Counted from the stretch's first letter, positions 26,530 to 36,364 are shown. The stretch: DNA of 64,000 nt from Desulforamulus reducens MI-1 (GCF_000016165.1 NC_009253.1:1212332-1276331); one strand, 5' to 3'. Made by a program: numbers and translations. Notes: generated from the letters alone by a model not told the origin.

Positions 26530-27435
26530 ATGATAGCAGAAACCATTAAGGTTCAAGTTCCGGCCACCACTGCTAATATGGGCCCTGGTTTTGATTGTTT
26601 AGGAATGGCACTGGGGTTATACAATGAAATTCATATGAGCCTGTCTCCCGGTAAATTATTTATAGACGTCCAGGGAGAAGGGGCAGAAGATATAAAAAGG
26701 GATGAAACTAATATTGTCTGGCAGGCGGCCCAACGAGTTTTTCAAGAACTGGATTTAGAGAATCCGGGACTGACAATCAAACTAATTAATCAAATTCCAA
26801 CCTCCAGGGGCCTGGGAAGCAGTGCAGCGGCCATTGTTGGAGGCTTAATTGCAGCCAACCAGCTTACCGGGGGAATTCTGGATCAGGATCGCCTGCTTGG
26901 GTTGGCAACTGAACTGGAAGGTCATCCAGATAATGTTGCACCAGCCCTCCTGGGGGGGATTGTTATCTCAGTAGTGGCAGAAGGAGAAGTACATTATATT
27001 AAGATAAATCCTCCAGAAGATTTAAATACGGTGGTTGCCATCCCTGATTTTTTGCTATCCACACGGAAGGCCCGGGAAGTATTACCAAAGACAGTCAGCT
27101 TAAGGGATGCTATTTTTAACCTGAGTCACACTGCCCTGTTGGTTGGAGCCCTATGCGAAAAACGTTTAGATTTGTTGTCCGTGGCCGGGAAAGATGTATT
27201 ACACCAACCATACCGTGCCAGTTTAATTCCAGGTATGAAAGAAGTGATCCAAGCCGCCAATGAAGCGGGTGCCTTAAACGTGACATTAAGCGGGGCAGGT
27301 CCCACTGTTATTGCCCTGACCAGTGGATTTTCAGAAGAAATTGCTCGCTCCATGGAACAAACCTTTCAAAGGGCGAACGTCAAATGCCAGGTGAAAATGC
27401 TAAAACCGGCGGTTGAAGGAACTATAATTTTGTGA
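26530..27435 (+). CDS. thrB: Homoserine kinase
   Basis: A 301-residue GHMP kinase phosphorylating homoserine. N-terminal [20 protein letters not shown], the ATP loop [16 protein letters not shown], and C-terminal [14 protein letters not shown] 26530 lies 4 bases after the hom stop and is preceded by AAGGGGAAAAG inside the end of hom; the frame is open seven codons further upstream. thrC is not in the visible cluster. Confidence 0.94.
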   Translation: MIAETIKVQVPATTANMGPGFDCLGMALGLYNEIHMSLSPGKLFIDVQGEGAEDIKRDETNIVWQAAQRVFQELDLENPGLTIKLINQIPTSRGLGSSAAAIVGGLIAANQLTGGILDQDRLLGLATELEGHPDNVAPALLGGIVISVVAEGEVHYIKINPPEDLNTVVAIPDFLLSTRKAREVLPKTVSLRDAIFNLSHTALLVGALCEKRLDLLSVAGKDVLHQPYRASLIPGMKEVIQAANEAGALNVTLSGAGPTVIALTSGFSEEIARSMEQTFQRANVKCQVKMLKPAVEGTIIL

Positions 27436-27484
27436 TTTAATATTTTATATAGTTAAAGCATTACATCAGAGAGGCGGTAACAAA

Positions 27485-28723
27485 ATGCTGGTTGTCAAAA
27501 AATTTGGCGGGAGTTCAGTGGCAGATCCCGAACGAATAAAGAGAGTGGCTAGAAGAGTTGTAGAAGAGCATCAAAAGGGAAATCAGGTGGTAGTAACTGT
27601 ATCGGCCATGGGTGATACCACAGATGATTTAGTTAGTTTGGCAAAACAAGTAACGAATGATCCCTCCGAAAGGGAAATGGATATGTTACTCTCCACAGGA
27701 GAACAAATATCCATAGCTCTTTTATCAATGGCAATTCGCGATTTAGGGTCCGATGTAATATCTCTTACTGGTGGACAAGTTGGTATTTATACTGATGATG
27801 TGCACAGCAAAGCCAAAATTTTAAAAATAGAAACCAGTCGAGTAAAGGAAGAATTGGAACAAGGGCGTGTTGTTGTTGTGGCTGGTTTCCAAGGAATCAA
27901 ATCGAATCATGATATAACCACATTGGGTCGTGGTGGTTCTGACACCACTGCAGTGGCTTTAGCTGCAGCCCTGAAGGCAGATATCTGTGAGATATTTACA
28001 GATGTTGATGGTGTTTATACAACAGACCCAAGGTTGGTACCGGAGGCCAGCAAATTAAAAAATATTTCCTTTGATGAAATGCTGGAACTTGCCAGCTTAG
28101 GAGCACAAGTATTGCACCCCCGTTCAGTGGAGTTAGCAAAACAATATGGCATTCCCATTCATGTTCGCACCAGTTTTGATCATCGAGAAGGAACTATTGT
28201 TGAGGAGGCACCAAATATGGAAAATGCACCAGTGGTTAGTGGAGTTGCCCATGATTATAACGTTGCCAAAATTGGCTTATTTGATGTACCCGATCAGCCT
28301 GGCGTAGCCAAGAAAATCTTTAAGGCTTTGTCAAAGCATAATCTTAATGTAGATATGATTATTCAAAGTGCTATGCGAAACAACATGAATGATATTGGTT
28401 TTACCACAACCCAGGATGATCTTAGGAAAGCCCTACAAACCATTGAGGCTATTCAGCAAGAAGTAGGCTTTAGAGGCTACAATCACGATGAAGATGTGGC
28501 AAAGGTATCCATTGTAGGAGCAGGGATGATTTCTCACCCGGGTGTAGCAGCAGATATGTTTGAAGCTCTGGCAGATGAAGGAATTAACCTTGAAATGATA
28601 ACCACTTCAGAAATTAAAGTATCCTGTGTCATTAAAAGGTCTGAGACAGAAAAAGCAGTGAAGGCACTGCACAAGAAATTTAAACTGGACAACCTGGCAG
28701 AAGCTAGTATTTATAACAGATAA
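27485..28723 (+). CDS. lysC: Aspartate kinase
   Basis: A 412-residue monofunctional aspartokinase. [13 protein letters not shown] at the N-terminus, [30 protein letters not shown] in outline ([12 protein letters not shown]), [15 protein letters not shown], and two C-terminal ACT domains (residues about 255-410; [17 protein letters not shown] and [19 protein letters not shown]). It feeds lysine, threonine and methionine synthesis. In such enzymes an internal start often gives the beta subunit; an AGGAGG-like stretch before ATG about residue 248 (TTGAGGAGGCACCAAATATG at 28200) fits that. Confidence 0.95.
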   Translation: MLVVKKFGGSSVADPERIKRVARRVVEEHQKGNQVVVTVSAMGDTTDDLVSLAKQVTNDPSEREMDMLLSTGEQISIALLSMAIRDLGSDVISLTGGQVGIYTDDVHSKAKILKIETSRVKEELEQGRVVVVAGFQGIKSNHDITTLGRGGSDTTAVALAAALKADICEIFTDVDGVYTTDPRLVPEASKLKNISFDEMLELASLGAQVLHPRSVELAKQYGIPIHVRTSFDHREGTIVEEAPNMENAPVVSGVAHDYNVAKIGLFDVPDQPGVAKKIFKALSKHNLNVDMIIQSAMRNNMNDIGFTTTQDDLRKALQTIEAIQQEVGFRGYNHDEDVAKVSIVGAGMISHPGVAADMFEALADEGINLEMITTSEIKVSCVIKRSETEKAVKALHKKFKLDNLAEASIYNR

Positions 28724-28736
28724 CTAAAAAGAGAGT

Positions 28737-28772
28737 AAAAAATGATCTCCGCACCTGCGGGGATCATTTTTT
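28737..28772. terminator. Terminator after lysC, probably bidirectional
   Basis: AAAAAATGATC(T)CCGC pairs with GCGG(G)GATCATTTTTT around loop ACCT. The small minus-strand ORF at 28764 ends inside it. Confidence 0.85.
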
Positions 28773-28907
28773 ACCGGGACATTCATTGGAACCCTTTGCC
28801 ACAAAGATGGGGCCTTCACCGCAATCGCGCGGTGATTGAATTAATGACTTTTTATTATAAGTGACTTGAGCGGGTTCTTTTAGTTCTTTGGTAAGTTTAT
28901 CTGTTAT
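28764..28907 (-). CDS. Possible 47-residue protein with non-canonical ATA start
   Basis: On the minus strand an ideal AGGAGGTGAGTTGAC precedes an open frame of 47 codons whose only codon at start position is ATA (28907). The product would run ITDKLTKELKEPAQ... and end CGEGPIFVAKGSNECPGKK, with two cysteines. Reading frames from the nearby TTG and GTG stop at once. The stop lies in the lysC terminator. It may be a real small gene with an ATA start, a gene that lost its start codon, or coincidence. Family not recognised. Confidence 0.4.
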   Translation of the reverse strand: MTDKLTKELKEPAQVTYNKKSLIQSPRDCGEGPIFVAKGSNECPGKK

Positions 28908-28965
28908 GTCAACTCACCTCCTGCTATTAGCATATGTTTAACAGGAGGATTTTAATCTTGGCAGA

Positions 28966-29811
28966 TTATTTTTGAGCATATTGTTTCTCAATAATAACCC
29001 GCCCCAGTTCTTGGGAACGACGGGTGGCTTTAAGAATTGCTTTACGGAGGGTGTTTTGGAAGTCTCCCTTATTTAATTCATTAATGCCTGCCATGGTAGT
29101 TCCGTTTGGTGAAGTGACCTGACGTCTCAGTTCTTCGGGGTTTTCACCTGTCTCCATAAGCATTTTTGCTGCACCCAATAAAGTTTTTAAAACCAGGGGG
29201 CGGGCCAGTTCTCTGGGTATGCCGGCGGTCTCGCCGGCTTTTTCCATGGCTTCTACTAAATAATAAATGTAAGCGGGGCCACTGCCGGAAAGGCCTGTAA
29301 CAGCATCCAATAGATGTTCTTCGACAACAACAACTTCACCCATCATGCAAAAAATCTCTTCGGCTAACTTAAGTTGATTCGGAGTGGTAAAGCGACCGGC
29401 ACTAAGACCCGTAGCAGACTCCAGTATGGCACAGGAAGTATTAGGCATGGCCCGGATAACGGCAATTTGCGTATTTAGACTATCTTCAATGAGTGAAGTG
29501 GGTACACCTGCCAGGACAGAAATGATAATTTGGTTTTCTTGAGTGCTATCCCTAAGCTCATCCAAGGCGGCAAATACATCCTGGGGTTTCATTGCCAAGA
29601 CAATAATATCAGCTTTGGCAGCGGCGGTTTGCTTATCTGTAACAGGAACAATACCATAGTAGTTACGTAGATAGTTTAAACGCTCAGTGTTACTGCGGTT
29701 TGCAACACGGATCTCACCGGGACGTACGATCCCAGCGGATAAAATTCCTTTTATCATAGATTCGCAAATATTACCGGCACCGACGAAAAAAAAGGTTTTT
29801 CCTTCTAACAT
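28966..29811 (-). CDS. proC: Pyrroline-5-carboxylate reductase
   Basis: A 281-residue NAD(P)H enzyme, the last step of proline synthesis. FFFVGAGNICESMIKGIL at the N-terminus, VLAMKPQDV, AVIRAMPNTSC, and the signature LTGLSGSGPAYIYYLVEAM followed by VTSPNGTTMAGI. ATG 29811 follows TTAGGAGGTT. Together with proA and proB upstream on the same strand the whole glutamate-to-proline route is encoded in one operon. Confidence 0.95.
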   Translation of the reverse strand: MLEGKTFFFVGAGNICESMIKGILSAGIVRPGEIRVANRSNTERLNYLRNYYGIVPVTDKQTAAAKADIIVLAMKPQDVFAALDELRDSTQENQIIISVLAGVPTSLIEDSLNTQIAVIRAMPNTSCAILESATGLSAGRFTTPNQLKLAEEIFCMMGEVVVVEEHLLDAVTGLSGSGPAYIYYLVEAMEKAGETAGIPRELARPLVLKTLLGAAKMLMETGENPEELRRQVTSPNGTTMAGINELNKGDFQNTLRKAILKATRRSQELGRVIIEKQYAQK

Positions 29812-29829
29812 TACTATAACCTCCTAACA

Positions 29830-31077
29830 TTATGGACGGACCTGGCCGGTTCCTTTTACAACGTATTTATAGCTGGTTAGTTCCCGGAGACCCATAGGAC
29901 CCCGGGCATGTAGTTTTTGAGTACTGATACCAATTTCTGCACCAAAGCCATACTCAAATCCATCGGTAAAACGGGTTGATGCATTGTGGTAAACTGCTGC
30001 TGCATCTACCTGACGTAAAAACTCTGCTGCGGTATTTTGGTTATTGGTTACAATGCTTTCAGAATGTCCGGAACTGTATTGTTGGATATGATCCAGGGCA
30101 TCCTGGAAATCTTTCACAACTTTAATGGCTAATACAGGGGACAGAAATTCAGTGGCCCAGTCGCTATCTTCAGCTTTTTTAACTCCTGAAAGGATTTCAA
30201 CAACCTTTGAGCAGCCTCGGATTTCCACACCACGTGTGTTTAGTTCCTGCACAGCTCCGGGGAGCCAATTTGCAGCAATTCCCTCATGAACCAGCAGGGA
30301 TTCTGCGGCATTGCATACGCCATACCGCTGGCATTTGGCATTCAGTAGGATTTCAAGGGCCATGCCTGGATCTGCATCCACATCCACATACACATGACAG
30401 TTACCTACACCAGTTTCAATAACAGGCACAGTGGCATTTTCTACCACCCTTCGGATCAGGCCAGCACCACCTCTGGGAATAACTAAATCCAACAGACCGT
30501 TAAGTCTAAGCATTTCATCCACAGCTCCCCGGTCCTCGGAATCAACAAATTGTACGGTATCTTCCGGTATTGCAGTTTTGGCAAGACCTTTTTTAATGGC
30601 TGACACCAGAGCACGATTACTGTTTAAAGCACTGGAACTTCCTCTTAGTACCACAGCGCTGCCAGCCTTCAAACATAGGGCGCAGGTATCTACAGTTACG
30701 TTAGGACGGGCTTCGTAGACCATACCAATGACACCCATGGGTACACGAACCTTGGCAATCTCTAAACCATTGGGTCTTTGCCAGGTTTCCATAACTTGCC
30801 CCACGGGGTCTTCTAATTCAACGACCTGCTTGATTCCTTCCACCATACCATCAATGCGAGCAGAGGTTAGGGCTAGCCGATCCAATAGGGAGGGACTTAA
30901 ACCCATTTTTTTACCATTGTCTAAATCCTTTCCATTGGCCTGTAGAATGGTCTCTTTATCCGCAAGTAACTGAGAAGCAATGGCTTCTAAAGCAGAATTT
31001 TTAGCTTCTGTATCCAAAACAGATAGTGTCCTGGCGGCGATTTTAGCTTTTTTAGCCAGATTCTTTACATTTGACAT
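29830..31077 (-). CDS. proA: Gamma-glutamyl phosphate reductase
   Basis: A 415-residue aldehyde-dehydrogenase-fold enzyme reducing gamma-glutamyl phosphate to the semialdehyde. Segments typical of ProA are VPMGVIGMVYEARPNVTVD, LRGSSSALNSN, IPRGGAGLIRRV, the catalytic Cys in NAKCQRYGVCNAAE, and YGFGAEIGISTQKLHARGPM. Its start overlaps the end of proB by 13 bases, implying coupled translation. Confidence 0.95.
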   Translation of the reverse strand: MSNVKNLAKKAKIAARTLSVLDTEAKNSALEAIASQLLADKETILQANGKDLDNGKKMGLSPSLLDRLALTSARIDGMVEGIKQVVELEDPVGQVMETWQRPNGLEIAKVRVPMGVIGMVYEARPNVTVDTCALCLKAGSAVVLRGSSSALNSNRALVSAIKKGLAKTAIPEDTVQFVDSEDRGAVDEMLRLNGLLDLVIPRGGAGLIRRVVENATVPVIETGVGNCHVYVDVDADPGMALEILLNAKCQRYGVCNAAESLLVHEGIAANWLPGAVQELNTRGVEIRGCSKVVEILSGVKKAEDSDWATEFLSPVLAIKVVKDFQDALDHIQQYSSGHSESIVTNNQNTAAEFLRQVDAAAVYHNASTRFTDGFEYGFGAEIGISTQKLHARGPMGLRELTSYKYVVKGTGQVRP

Positions 31078-32165
31078 ATAGAAAAACCCCTTTCACAGAC
31101 TAACCAGTCCCGATTAATAACTTCCAATCCGTGACGTGTATTTTTGTTAACAAGGCGTAAATCCTCAGAAGAAAGGTTTGTTATACCCTTTGCCAGGACA
31201 ACACCCTGTTCATCAGCAACTGATACAACGCTTCCTGCAGTGAAATCTCCCTTTATACCAATTATACCAACGGCCAGTAAACTTTTATGTCTTTCTGTAA
31301 GGGCCTTTACTGCGCCTTTGTCGATGAGCAAAGTTCCGCGTGTTATACTTCCATAGGCAATCCACTGTTTGCGACTTCTCAGAGTATGATCAGAGGGTTC
31401 AAAGGAAGTACCCAGTTTCTCGCCTGTAGCAATGCCTGATAAAATTGACGGTTCTTTTGCACTGGCCACCACGGTTCTTATGCCACTGCGGGCAGCAATA
31501 CGAGCAGCAGCTAGTTTTGTTTTCATACCTCCGGTACCCACGGTACTACCACTATCACCAGCTAATTTAATTATGCTATCATCAATATGCTGAACTACCG
31601 GAATTAACTTTGCATTAGGGTCCTTCCTGGGGTCACCGTTATAGAGTCCATCGATGTCTGTAAGAAGAATAAGGAGTTCAGCTTCTACTAAACCTGCAAC
31701 CAATGCACTTAGGGTATCGTTATCGCCAAAACGGATCTCGGCAAAGGTTACGGTATCATTCTCATTGACAATGGGCAAAACATGACGATTTAACAGTACA
31801 TTTAGTGTGTTGCGGGCATTTAGGTAACGTTTACGATCCGCAAAATCTGCACGGGTAAGGAGAATTTGCCCAACCTTGATGCCCAAGGATTGAAATAACT
31901 CATTGTACTTTTCCATCAATAGCCCTTGACCAACGGCAGCGGCCGCCTGTCTTTCCGGCATCGTTAAATGAGTGCAGTTCCAACCGAGGTGACCCAATCC
32001 CGCAGCAACTGCTCCCGAAGATACAAGAATTGGTTGCCAACCTTGGTTAAAAAGCTTTGCCACAGCACTTGCGAGGGCTTTTAACTTGTATTCATCCAGT
32101 AATTTTTCACGATTCGTCAGGCTACTGCTACCGATTTTTATAACGATCCTTCTATGCTGTTCCAA
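31065..32165 (-). CDS. proB: Glutamate 5-kinase
   Basis: A 366-residue enzyme. An amino-acid kinase domain (residues 1-255; IVIKIGSSSLT, VSSGAVAAG, NENDTVTFAEIRFGDNDTLS in outline, LLTDIDGLYNGDP, GTGGMKTKLAAA) is followed by a C-terminal PUA domain (about 275-360; GTLLIDKGAVKAL). It makes gamma-glutamyl phosphate from glutamate, usually feedback-inhibited by proline. TTG start behind GAGGAGGCTACAAGA. A T-box leader lies directly upstream. Confidence 0.95.
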   Translation of the reverse strand: MEQHRRIVIKIGSSSLTNREKLLDEYKLKALASAVAKLFNQGWQPILVSSGAVAAGLGHLGWNCTHLTMPERQAAAAVGQGLLMEKYNELFQSLGIKVGQILLTRADFADRKRYLNARNTLNVLLNRHVLPIVNENDTVTFAEIRFGDNDTLSALVAGLVEAELLILLTDIDGLYNGDPRKDPNAKLIPVVQHIDDSIIKLAGDSGSTVGTGGMKTKLAAARIAARSGIRTVVASAKEPSILSGIATGEKLGTSFEPSDHTLRSRKQWIAYGSITRGTLLIDKGAVKALTERHKSLLAVGIIGIKGDFTAGSVVSVADEQGVVLAKGITNLSSEDLRLVNKNTRHGLEVINRDWLVCERGFSICQM

Positions 32166-32214
32166 TCTTGTAGCCTCCTCTGGTTTTTCGATACTCTAAA
32201 TAAAAACAGCTCTA

Positions 32215-32450
32215 AAAATAAAAAAACCTCCGCCCCCAAAGGACGAAAGGATTCTTTCGTGGTACCACCTTTATTAATGCAAAAATGCATTCACTTAATA
32301 CCCGATATCGGAGGTGGCCGGCCCAGTTATCCCGAGCAGCTCTGGAGTGGGTTTTCAAAATCTTAGCCTAAGGAACCTTCCAGCCGCTGGATTCCTCTCT
32401 CTGCTAAGCATAGGATCTTTACTTTTCTCCTTCATCACTTCTATTAAGTT
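32215..32450 (-). ncRNA. T-box leader, probably proline-specific
   Basis: Reading the minus strand, the T-box sequence AGGTGGTACCACG is followed by a terminator (CCTTTCGTCC, loop, GGGGGCGGAGG, then seven T). Upstream is a stem I with CTTAGC/GCTAAG arms and AGAGAG-GGAA elements. In the 3' strand of the presumed specifier loop stands AAAACCCACTCC: CCC followed by A, or CCA, both proline codons. Uncharged tRNA-Pro would favour the antiterminator and switch on proBAC. This agrees with proline T-boxes known before proB-type genes in Bacillus. Confidence 0.88.
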
Positions 32451-32456
32451 GCTTCA

Positions 32457-32486
32457 ATTATAACTTTTCAGAAAGTGGAAAGTCAA
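32457..32486 (-). promoter_or_regulatory. Promoter of the T-box proBAC operon
   Basis: TTGACT and perfect TATAAT with an 18-base spacer on the minus strand. It starts transcription near 32450, just before the T-box stem I. Confidence 0.75.
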
Positions 32487-32652
32487 GAAAGTGAAGTTGA
32501 TTTATAGTTTACATAAAATTTTAAAAATTGTAGAAAAAAGTTTCGCATTTATGAAAAGAACCTAAACACTTAATTTTATGGAAAGATTTGTGACCTTATG
32601 AATAGTCACTACGTATGATAAAAATAAAAGGTTTTGGAAAGGAGATCCGTGT

Positions 32653-33099
32653 ATGTTTAGGTTTCCCCTCTTACATGATCCACGTGCAGTGTTATTTGGT
32701 ATTACCCTGTTTAGCCAAAATAGTCCGGGATTAGAAAAACAGTTAGAAGTTTTTGCCAATATGTTAGAAGCAACTCGCAATTCGCTATCTGTTATTCGAG
32801 GCGAAATGCATAATTTTGAGGCTTCTCTTTTTTCAAGTTTACCAGCCTCCAAAACAGAGTTTTCTACCAAACCCGTAGGAGAACAGCCGGTTCCCATAAC
32901 CTATACCAACCCGAACCAACCTTCTTTTGAACCAACCATTACACTGGAGCCAACTGTTCCTTCTGCCCCTACCGTGGATGCAATTGAGGAAATAAATAAC
33001 CAGTTAGAAAAACAATTGGATAGGTTGGCCCATAGTAACCCGGATAGTATAAATGAATTCTTGAATGACCTTGAGCGGTTGATAAGAAAATATCGTTAA
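32653..33099 (+). CDS. Hypothetical protein
   Basis: A 148-residue soluble protein: helical N-terminal half (SPGLEKQLEVFANMLEATRNSL), a Pro/Thr/Glu-rich low-complexity linker (about residues 75-110, TYTNPNQPSFEPTITLEPTV), and a C-terminal helix likely to coil (EEINNQLEKQLDRLAHSNPD). ATG 32653 behind AAAGGAGATCCGTGT. A perfect terminator follows. I do not recognise the family; a structural or spore-associated role is possible but unsupported. The AT-rich 166 bases upstream back onto the T-box promoter. Confidence 0.75.
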   Translation: MFRFPLLHDPRAVLFGITLFSQNSPGLEKQLEVFANMLEATRNSLSVIRGEMHNFEASLFSSLPASKTEFSTKPVGEQPVPITYTNPNQPSFEPTITLEPTVPSAPTVDAIEEINNQLEKQLDRLAHSNPDSINEFLNDLERLIRKYR

Positions 33100-33105
33100 T
33101 AATTT

Positions 33106-33132
33106 AATCCACGGCATATGCCGTGGATTTTT
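33106..33132 (+). terminator. Intrinsic terminator after the 32653 gene
   Basis: Perfect 10-bp stem AATCCACGGC/GCCGTGGATT, 4-base loop ATAT, then TTTTT. Confidence 0.88.
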
Positions 33133-33134
33133 GG

Positions 33135-33228
33135 GCATATCGGAAAGTATAAAACTTTCCGATATGCATAAGGGCAAACTAAGGCTTCGCCGACGTCTAA
33201 AGACTTGGCGAAGCCTTAGTTTTTCTAA
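33135..33228. repeat. Dispersed intergenic repeat, copy C (short subtype, two perfect hairpins)
   Basis: The best preserved copy. Hairpin 1 is a 13-bp perfect stem, 33135-33147 with 33155-33167 (GCATATCGGAAAG and complement, loop TATAAAA). Hairpin 2 is a 16-bp perfect stem, 33176-33191 with 33207-33222 (AAACTAAGGCTTCGCC and complement), followed by TTTTTCTAA. Copies B, A, D and E share TATAAA, GA(T/C)ATGCATAAGGGC and the right end. Confidence 0.8.
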
Positions 33229-33343
33229 AAATTTGGGAATATTAATCATTGGTAAAGACTCTGGAACCCTATTTTAAGAAGGAATTTTACAAGGATTGTC
33301 GAATAACATATTTTCGTTATACACTTGTTGGAGGTGAAAGATC

Positions 33344-33559
33344 ATGCCAATTTTCGAATTTTCCTGTAAAGCTTGCGGCAAAGTATTTGAAAAATTGCAA
33401 CTGGTCGGAAGGGAGGACAAAGTCATGTGTCCTGACTGCGCCAGTGAGAATGTAGAGAAAAAGATTTCAGCACCCTTCTTACCCAGCTCCGTTGGAAGAC
33501 CGGCGGATAGTGGTTCTTGCAGCACTTCCAAAGATAGTGGGTGTCAGACAGGTGGTTGA
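33344..33559 (+). CDS. FmdB-type zinc-ribbon protein
   Basis: A 71-residue protein with the FmdB-like start MPIFEFSCKACGKVFEKL and CPDC, giving a CxxC-CxxC zinc ribbon within the first 40 residues. The tail is Ser/Gly/Cys-rich with two further cysteines. FmdB-family proteins are presumed regulators but their target is unknown. ATG behind GGAGGTGAAAGATC. A terminator at 33593 closes the unit. Confidence 0.85.
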   Translation: MPIFEFSCKACGKVFEKLQLVGREDKVMCPDCASENVEKKISAPFLPSSVGRPADSGSCSTSKDSGCQTGG

Positions 33560-33592
33560 GGCATATAAAGGTTACAGTCTGTAACCTAAGTG

Positions 33593-33622
33593 AAACAGGG
33601 GATATTAAGGCCCCTGTTTTTT
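33593..33622 (+). terminator. Intrinsic terminator after the FmdB-type gene
   Basis: Stem AAACAGGGG/CCCCTGTTT, 9-base loop, T-run. A smaller hairpin GGTTACAG/CTGTAACC lies just upstream near 33570. Confidence 0.85.
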
Positions 33623-33687
33623 CATTCTTAATTCTAACTTGTCCCGGGCCAAGAATATAGTTATAGAAAGAAAGGCAGGGAAAAGTT

Positions 33688-34584
33688 ATGACTCTTCAAG
33701 AACTCTTTAGCAGTTTTGCTGTGGTATTTGTTCTATTGGGGACAGTGTTGCTTTTCATGCATTCCTTTGCACCTGTAACTCGCTCCCAAGAAAGACAGAT
33801 AACCATTACCCTTGATGTATTTCATTTATTTCGACATATCTCTGTACTCTTAAAATACTCTCTTCTCTCAATAGCCCAAATGCCTCCATTATTATTACTA
33901 TTTTTAATCCTGTACGGTTTGGTCCTATCCTTTTATTATTGGTATCAAAGAATGAGTTTGGGTTTGACTGGACTTTTAGGATTAAGTATATTGACAACGA
34001 TTATTTCCCTGGGTATTATCGCCCTTATCCTGTCACCGATCCTATTTATGACTCGCAAATACCTCTTTGATGATATGATAGAGTCTCGTATTTTTCGAAT
34101 TGCTATCTATTCGGTAATGGTTCCCTTTCTTTATATATTTATAATTCATGATCTCACCCCAGGGCCCCTGGTGGAAGGGATTATGTTTACAGGCATTGTT
34201 ATTAGTTATTACCAAATCTTTAGAGGAATCATCTACTGTCTGCAAACCCCCAGGACATTTTTTTCTTACTTAGATAGCAGGTTCATTCCTATCTTGATGA
34301 TTGTCTCATGGTTGTTTGTTATTATTTTTAATCTCTATACCATGATTTTATTGGTATCAAACACAAACCCCTATTCATTTATTGATAGTACAGGTCCAGT
34401 TACAGAACATATACGCCTTTTGTATTTCACTATCATTACCTTTACCAGTGTTGGCTATGGGGATATTACCCCCAGGGGGAATTTTCCCGTTTTTATTACC
34501 ATGATAATTTCAATAACAGGCTTTTTATATTCAGCGCTTTTTATCGGTGGTTTGCTGGCTGCTTTTACTTCACGAAGCAAGTAG
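33688..34584 (+). CDS. Potassium-channel-like membrane protein
   Basis: A 298-residue protein with about seven hydrophobic spans. The C-terminal part is a two-helix ion-channel pore with the K+ selectivity filter TSVGYGD (residues 253-259) between a helix at about 210-230 and the final helix TMIISITGFLYSALFIGGLL. The N-terminal 200 residues are extra membrane segments of unknown type, without the charged S4 of a voltage sensor. No cytoplasmic RCK/TrkA-N domain is attached; the chain ends 15 residues after the last helix. Confidence 0.82.
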   Translation: MTLQELFSSFAVVFVLLGTVLLFMHSFAPVTRSQERQITITLDVFHLFRHISVLLKYSLLSIAQMPPLLLLFLILYGLVLSFYYWYQRMSLGLTGLLGLSILTTIISLGIIALILSPILFMTRKYLFDDMIESRIFRIAIYSVMVPFLYIFIIHDLTPGPLVEGIMFTGIVISYYQIFRGIIYCLQTPRTFFSYLDSRFIPILMIVSWLFVIIFNLYTMILLVSNTNPYSFIDSTGPVTEHIRLLYFTIITFTSVGYGDITPRGNFPVFITMIISITGFLYSALFIGGLLAAFTSRSK

Positions 34585-34649
34585 AAGGAAGGAGACCATA
34601 CTAAAAAGGAGAAAGATACAAGTATTTTATTTTATCGGGAGGAAACAAT

Positions 34650-36272
34650 GTGCGTATTGAGTATGTAGACTCTTTTTATTCCCAGCCGTTCCCTGGCACC
34701 TATATGCGGGACTTTGGCCAAGTAAAGCATTTTTTTGAGTATAATCCCCACCAACTGCAAGAGTATAAAACACGTTGTGAGCATGAGCTGGCTTTGCCGA
34801 AGGAGCATCTGGTGGCTCTGGCAGAAAACTTGAAGGATTTTAATCAAGGTCTTGGCTGTGGAGAAAAAACTTTACATAATATTGAACTACTGGACCAGGG
34901 AAAGGCACTGACTGTAGTAACTGGGCAACAACCAGGAATACTTACAGGTCCCTTATATACAATTTATAAGGCCATGGGTACCATTGGGTTGGCTGAAAAA
35001 CTATCAAAGGAACTTAATCGTAAGGTTATCCCGGTATTTTGGATTGGTGCCGACGATCACGACCATGAAGAAATTAACCATATCTTTATACCTACTGCAA
35101 AGGGTCCTAAAAGAATTACCTTAGCAGGAAAACCGGCCGGTAGAATATCAGTGGGGAATATTCCCATACCGGATATTGCTCTGCTTTTAGAAGAACTGGA
35201 AGATTTGTTGCCACCCATTGGTTGGAAAAACCAGGGCATAGAGTTAATTAAACGAACAGCCCATGAAGCTGCCAACCTAGCTGAATGGTTTGGAAAACTG
35301 ATGACCTTCCTGTTTAAGGATTATGGACTTGTATTCATAAACCCGGTATTGCCACAAGTACGGGCAATTACAGCTTCTTTGTTTTATAAAGTGGTTACCA
35401 CAGCACCGGCAGTTAATCAATTGCTTCAAGCCAGTTGTCAACAAATGCTTGGCTGCGGTTACACCCCTCAAGTACAAGGTGAGAAGGACAAATTGCATCT
35501 ATTCTGGTATAACGAACATGGGTATCGAGAAGCTTTATATTATAAAAAAGGTTTGATCTCCAACAAAGATGGTACAAGGACTTGGACAAAAGGGCAGTTA
35601 GGTGAGTTGTGCTTAACGAACCCGGCAAAGTTTAGTCCTGACGTGGTTATGCGCCCGGTTGTTCAAGAAAAACTTTTACCAGTATTGGCCTATGTGGCAG
35701 GTCCCGGGGAAATTAGCTATTATGCCCTGCTCAAAAGAATTTTTCATTATTTTGCAATGAAAATGCCGGTCATCTATCCACGTCCCAATATTACAGTGAT
35801 AGAACCCCTCATAAAAAGATTAATAACCAAATACCAAGTGCCTCTAAGTTGTCTTACATACGGCTTAGAAGAATTCATTGAAAACTACCTTCAGCAAGAA
35901 GATCAGCTTGGTATTGAGACTGTTTTCAATGAATTACGTGGAACATTAAAGGAAAAACAAGGAGAAGTTGTGAAAAAGCTATCTATCCTTGACCCTGATA
36001 TCGAGGGTATGGGTAAAGAGAATTTAAAACGATTAATAAGAGTTGTTAACTCCTTTGAAGAAAAAGTCAAGCAACGTCATAGAAAGAACAATCAAGTTGC
36101 TATTCAGCAATTACAAAAAATCCAACACATGACACAACCTATGGGGCAATGGCAAGAAAGGGTATACAACATATTTCCCTATGTTATGAAATATGGTCCA
36201 GGGATTATTAAGGAAATGTATCACCTCATTGAAATATCTGATTGGAGACAAAAAATTATATTTTTTGATTAG
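34650..36272 (+). CDS. bshC: Putative cysteine ligase BshC
   Basis: A 540-residue protein of the BshC family, thought to add cysteine to GlcN-malate in bacillithiol synthesis. Recognisable segments are LTVVTGQQPGILTGPLYTIY in outline (VTGQQPGILTGP), VIPVFWIGADDHDHEEINH, VAGPGEISYYALLK and MPVIYPRPN. The C-terminal third is coiled-coil (KEKQGEVVKKLSIL onward). GTG start behind GGGAGGAAAC. bshA and bshB are not in the window. Length matches the family. Confidence 0.92.
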   Translation: MRIEYVDSFYSQPFPGTYMRDFGQVKHFFEYNPHQLQEYKTRCEHELALPKEHLVALAENLKDFNQGLGCGEKTLHNIELLDQGKALTVVTGQQPGILTGPLYTIYKAMGTIGLAEKLSKELNRKVIPVFWIGADDHDHEEINHIFIPTAKGPKRITLAGKPAGRISVGNIPIPDIALLLEELEDLLPPIGWKNQGIELIKRTAHEAANLAEWFGKLMTFLFKDYGLVFINPVLPQVRAITASLFYKVVTTAPAVNQLLQASCQQMLGCGYTPQVQGEKDKLHLFWYNEHGYREALYYKKGLISNKDGTRTWTKGQLGELCLTNPAKFSPDVVMRPVVQEKLLPVLAYVAGPGEISYYALLKRIFHYFAMKMPVIYPRPNITVIEPLIKRLITKYQVPLSCLTYGLEEFIENYLQQEDQLGIETVFNELRGTLKEKQGEVVKKLSILDPDIEGMGKENLKRLIRVVNSFEEKVKQRHRKNNQVAIQQLQKIQHMTQPMGQWQERVYNIFPYVMKYGPGIIKEMYHLIEISDWRQKIIFFD

Positions 36273-36364
36273 AAATAGTTCACTTTTGAATGATTTAACC
36301 GAAGTAAAGTTGTTTTTATTAATTAATGTTATAATTAAAGAAATATCTAGCAAGGAGCCAGGGA

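Noticed and set aside
28200-28250. Separate gene for an aspartokinase beta subunit
   Set aside because: An internal start in lysC is plausible, but it would be a second product of the same frame, so it is only noted in the lysC entry.
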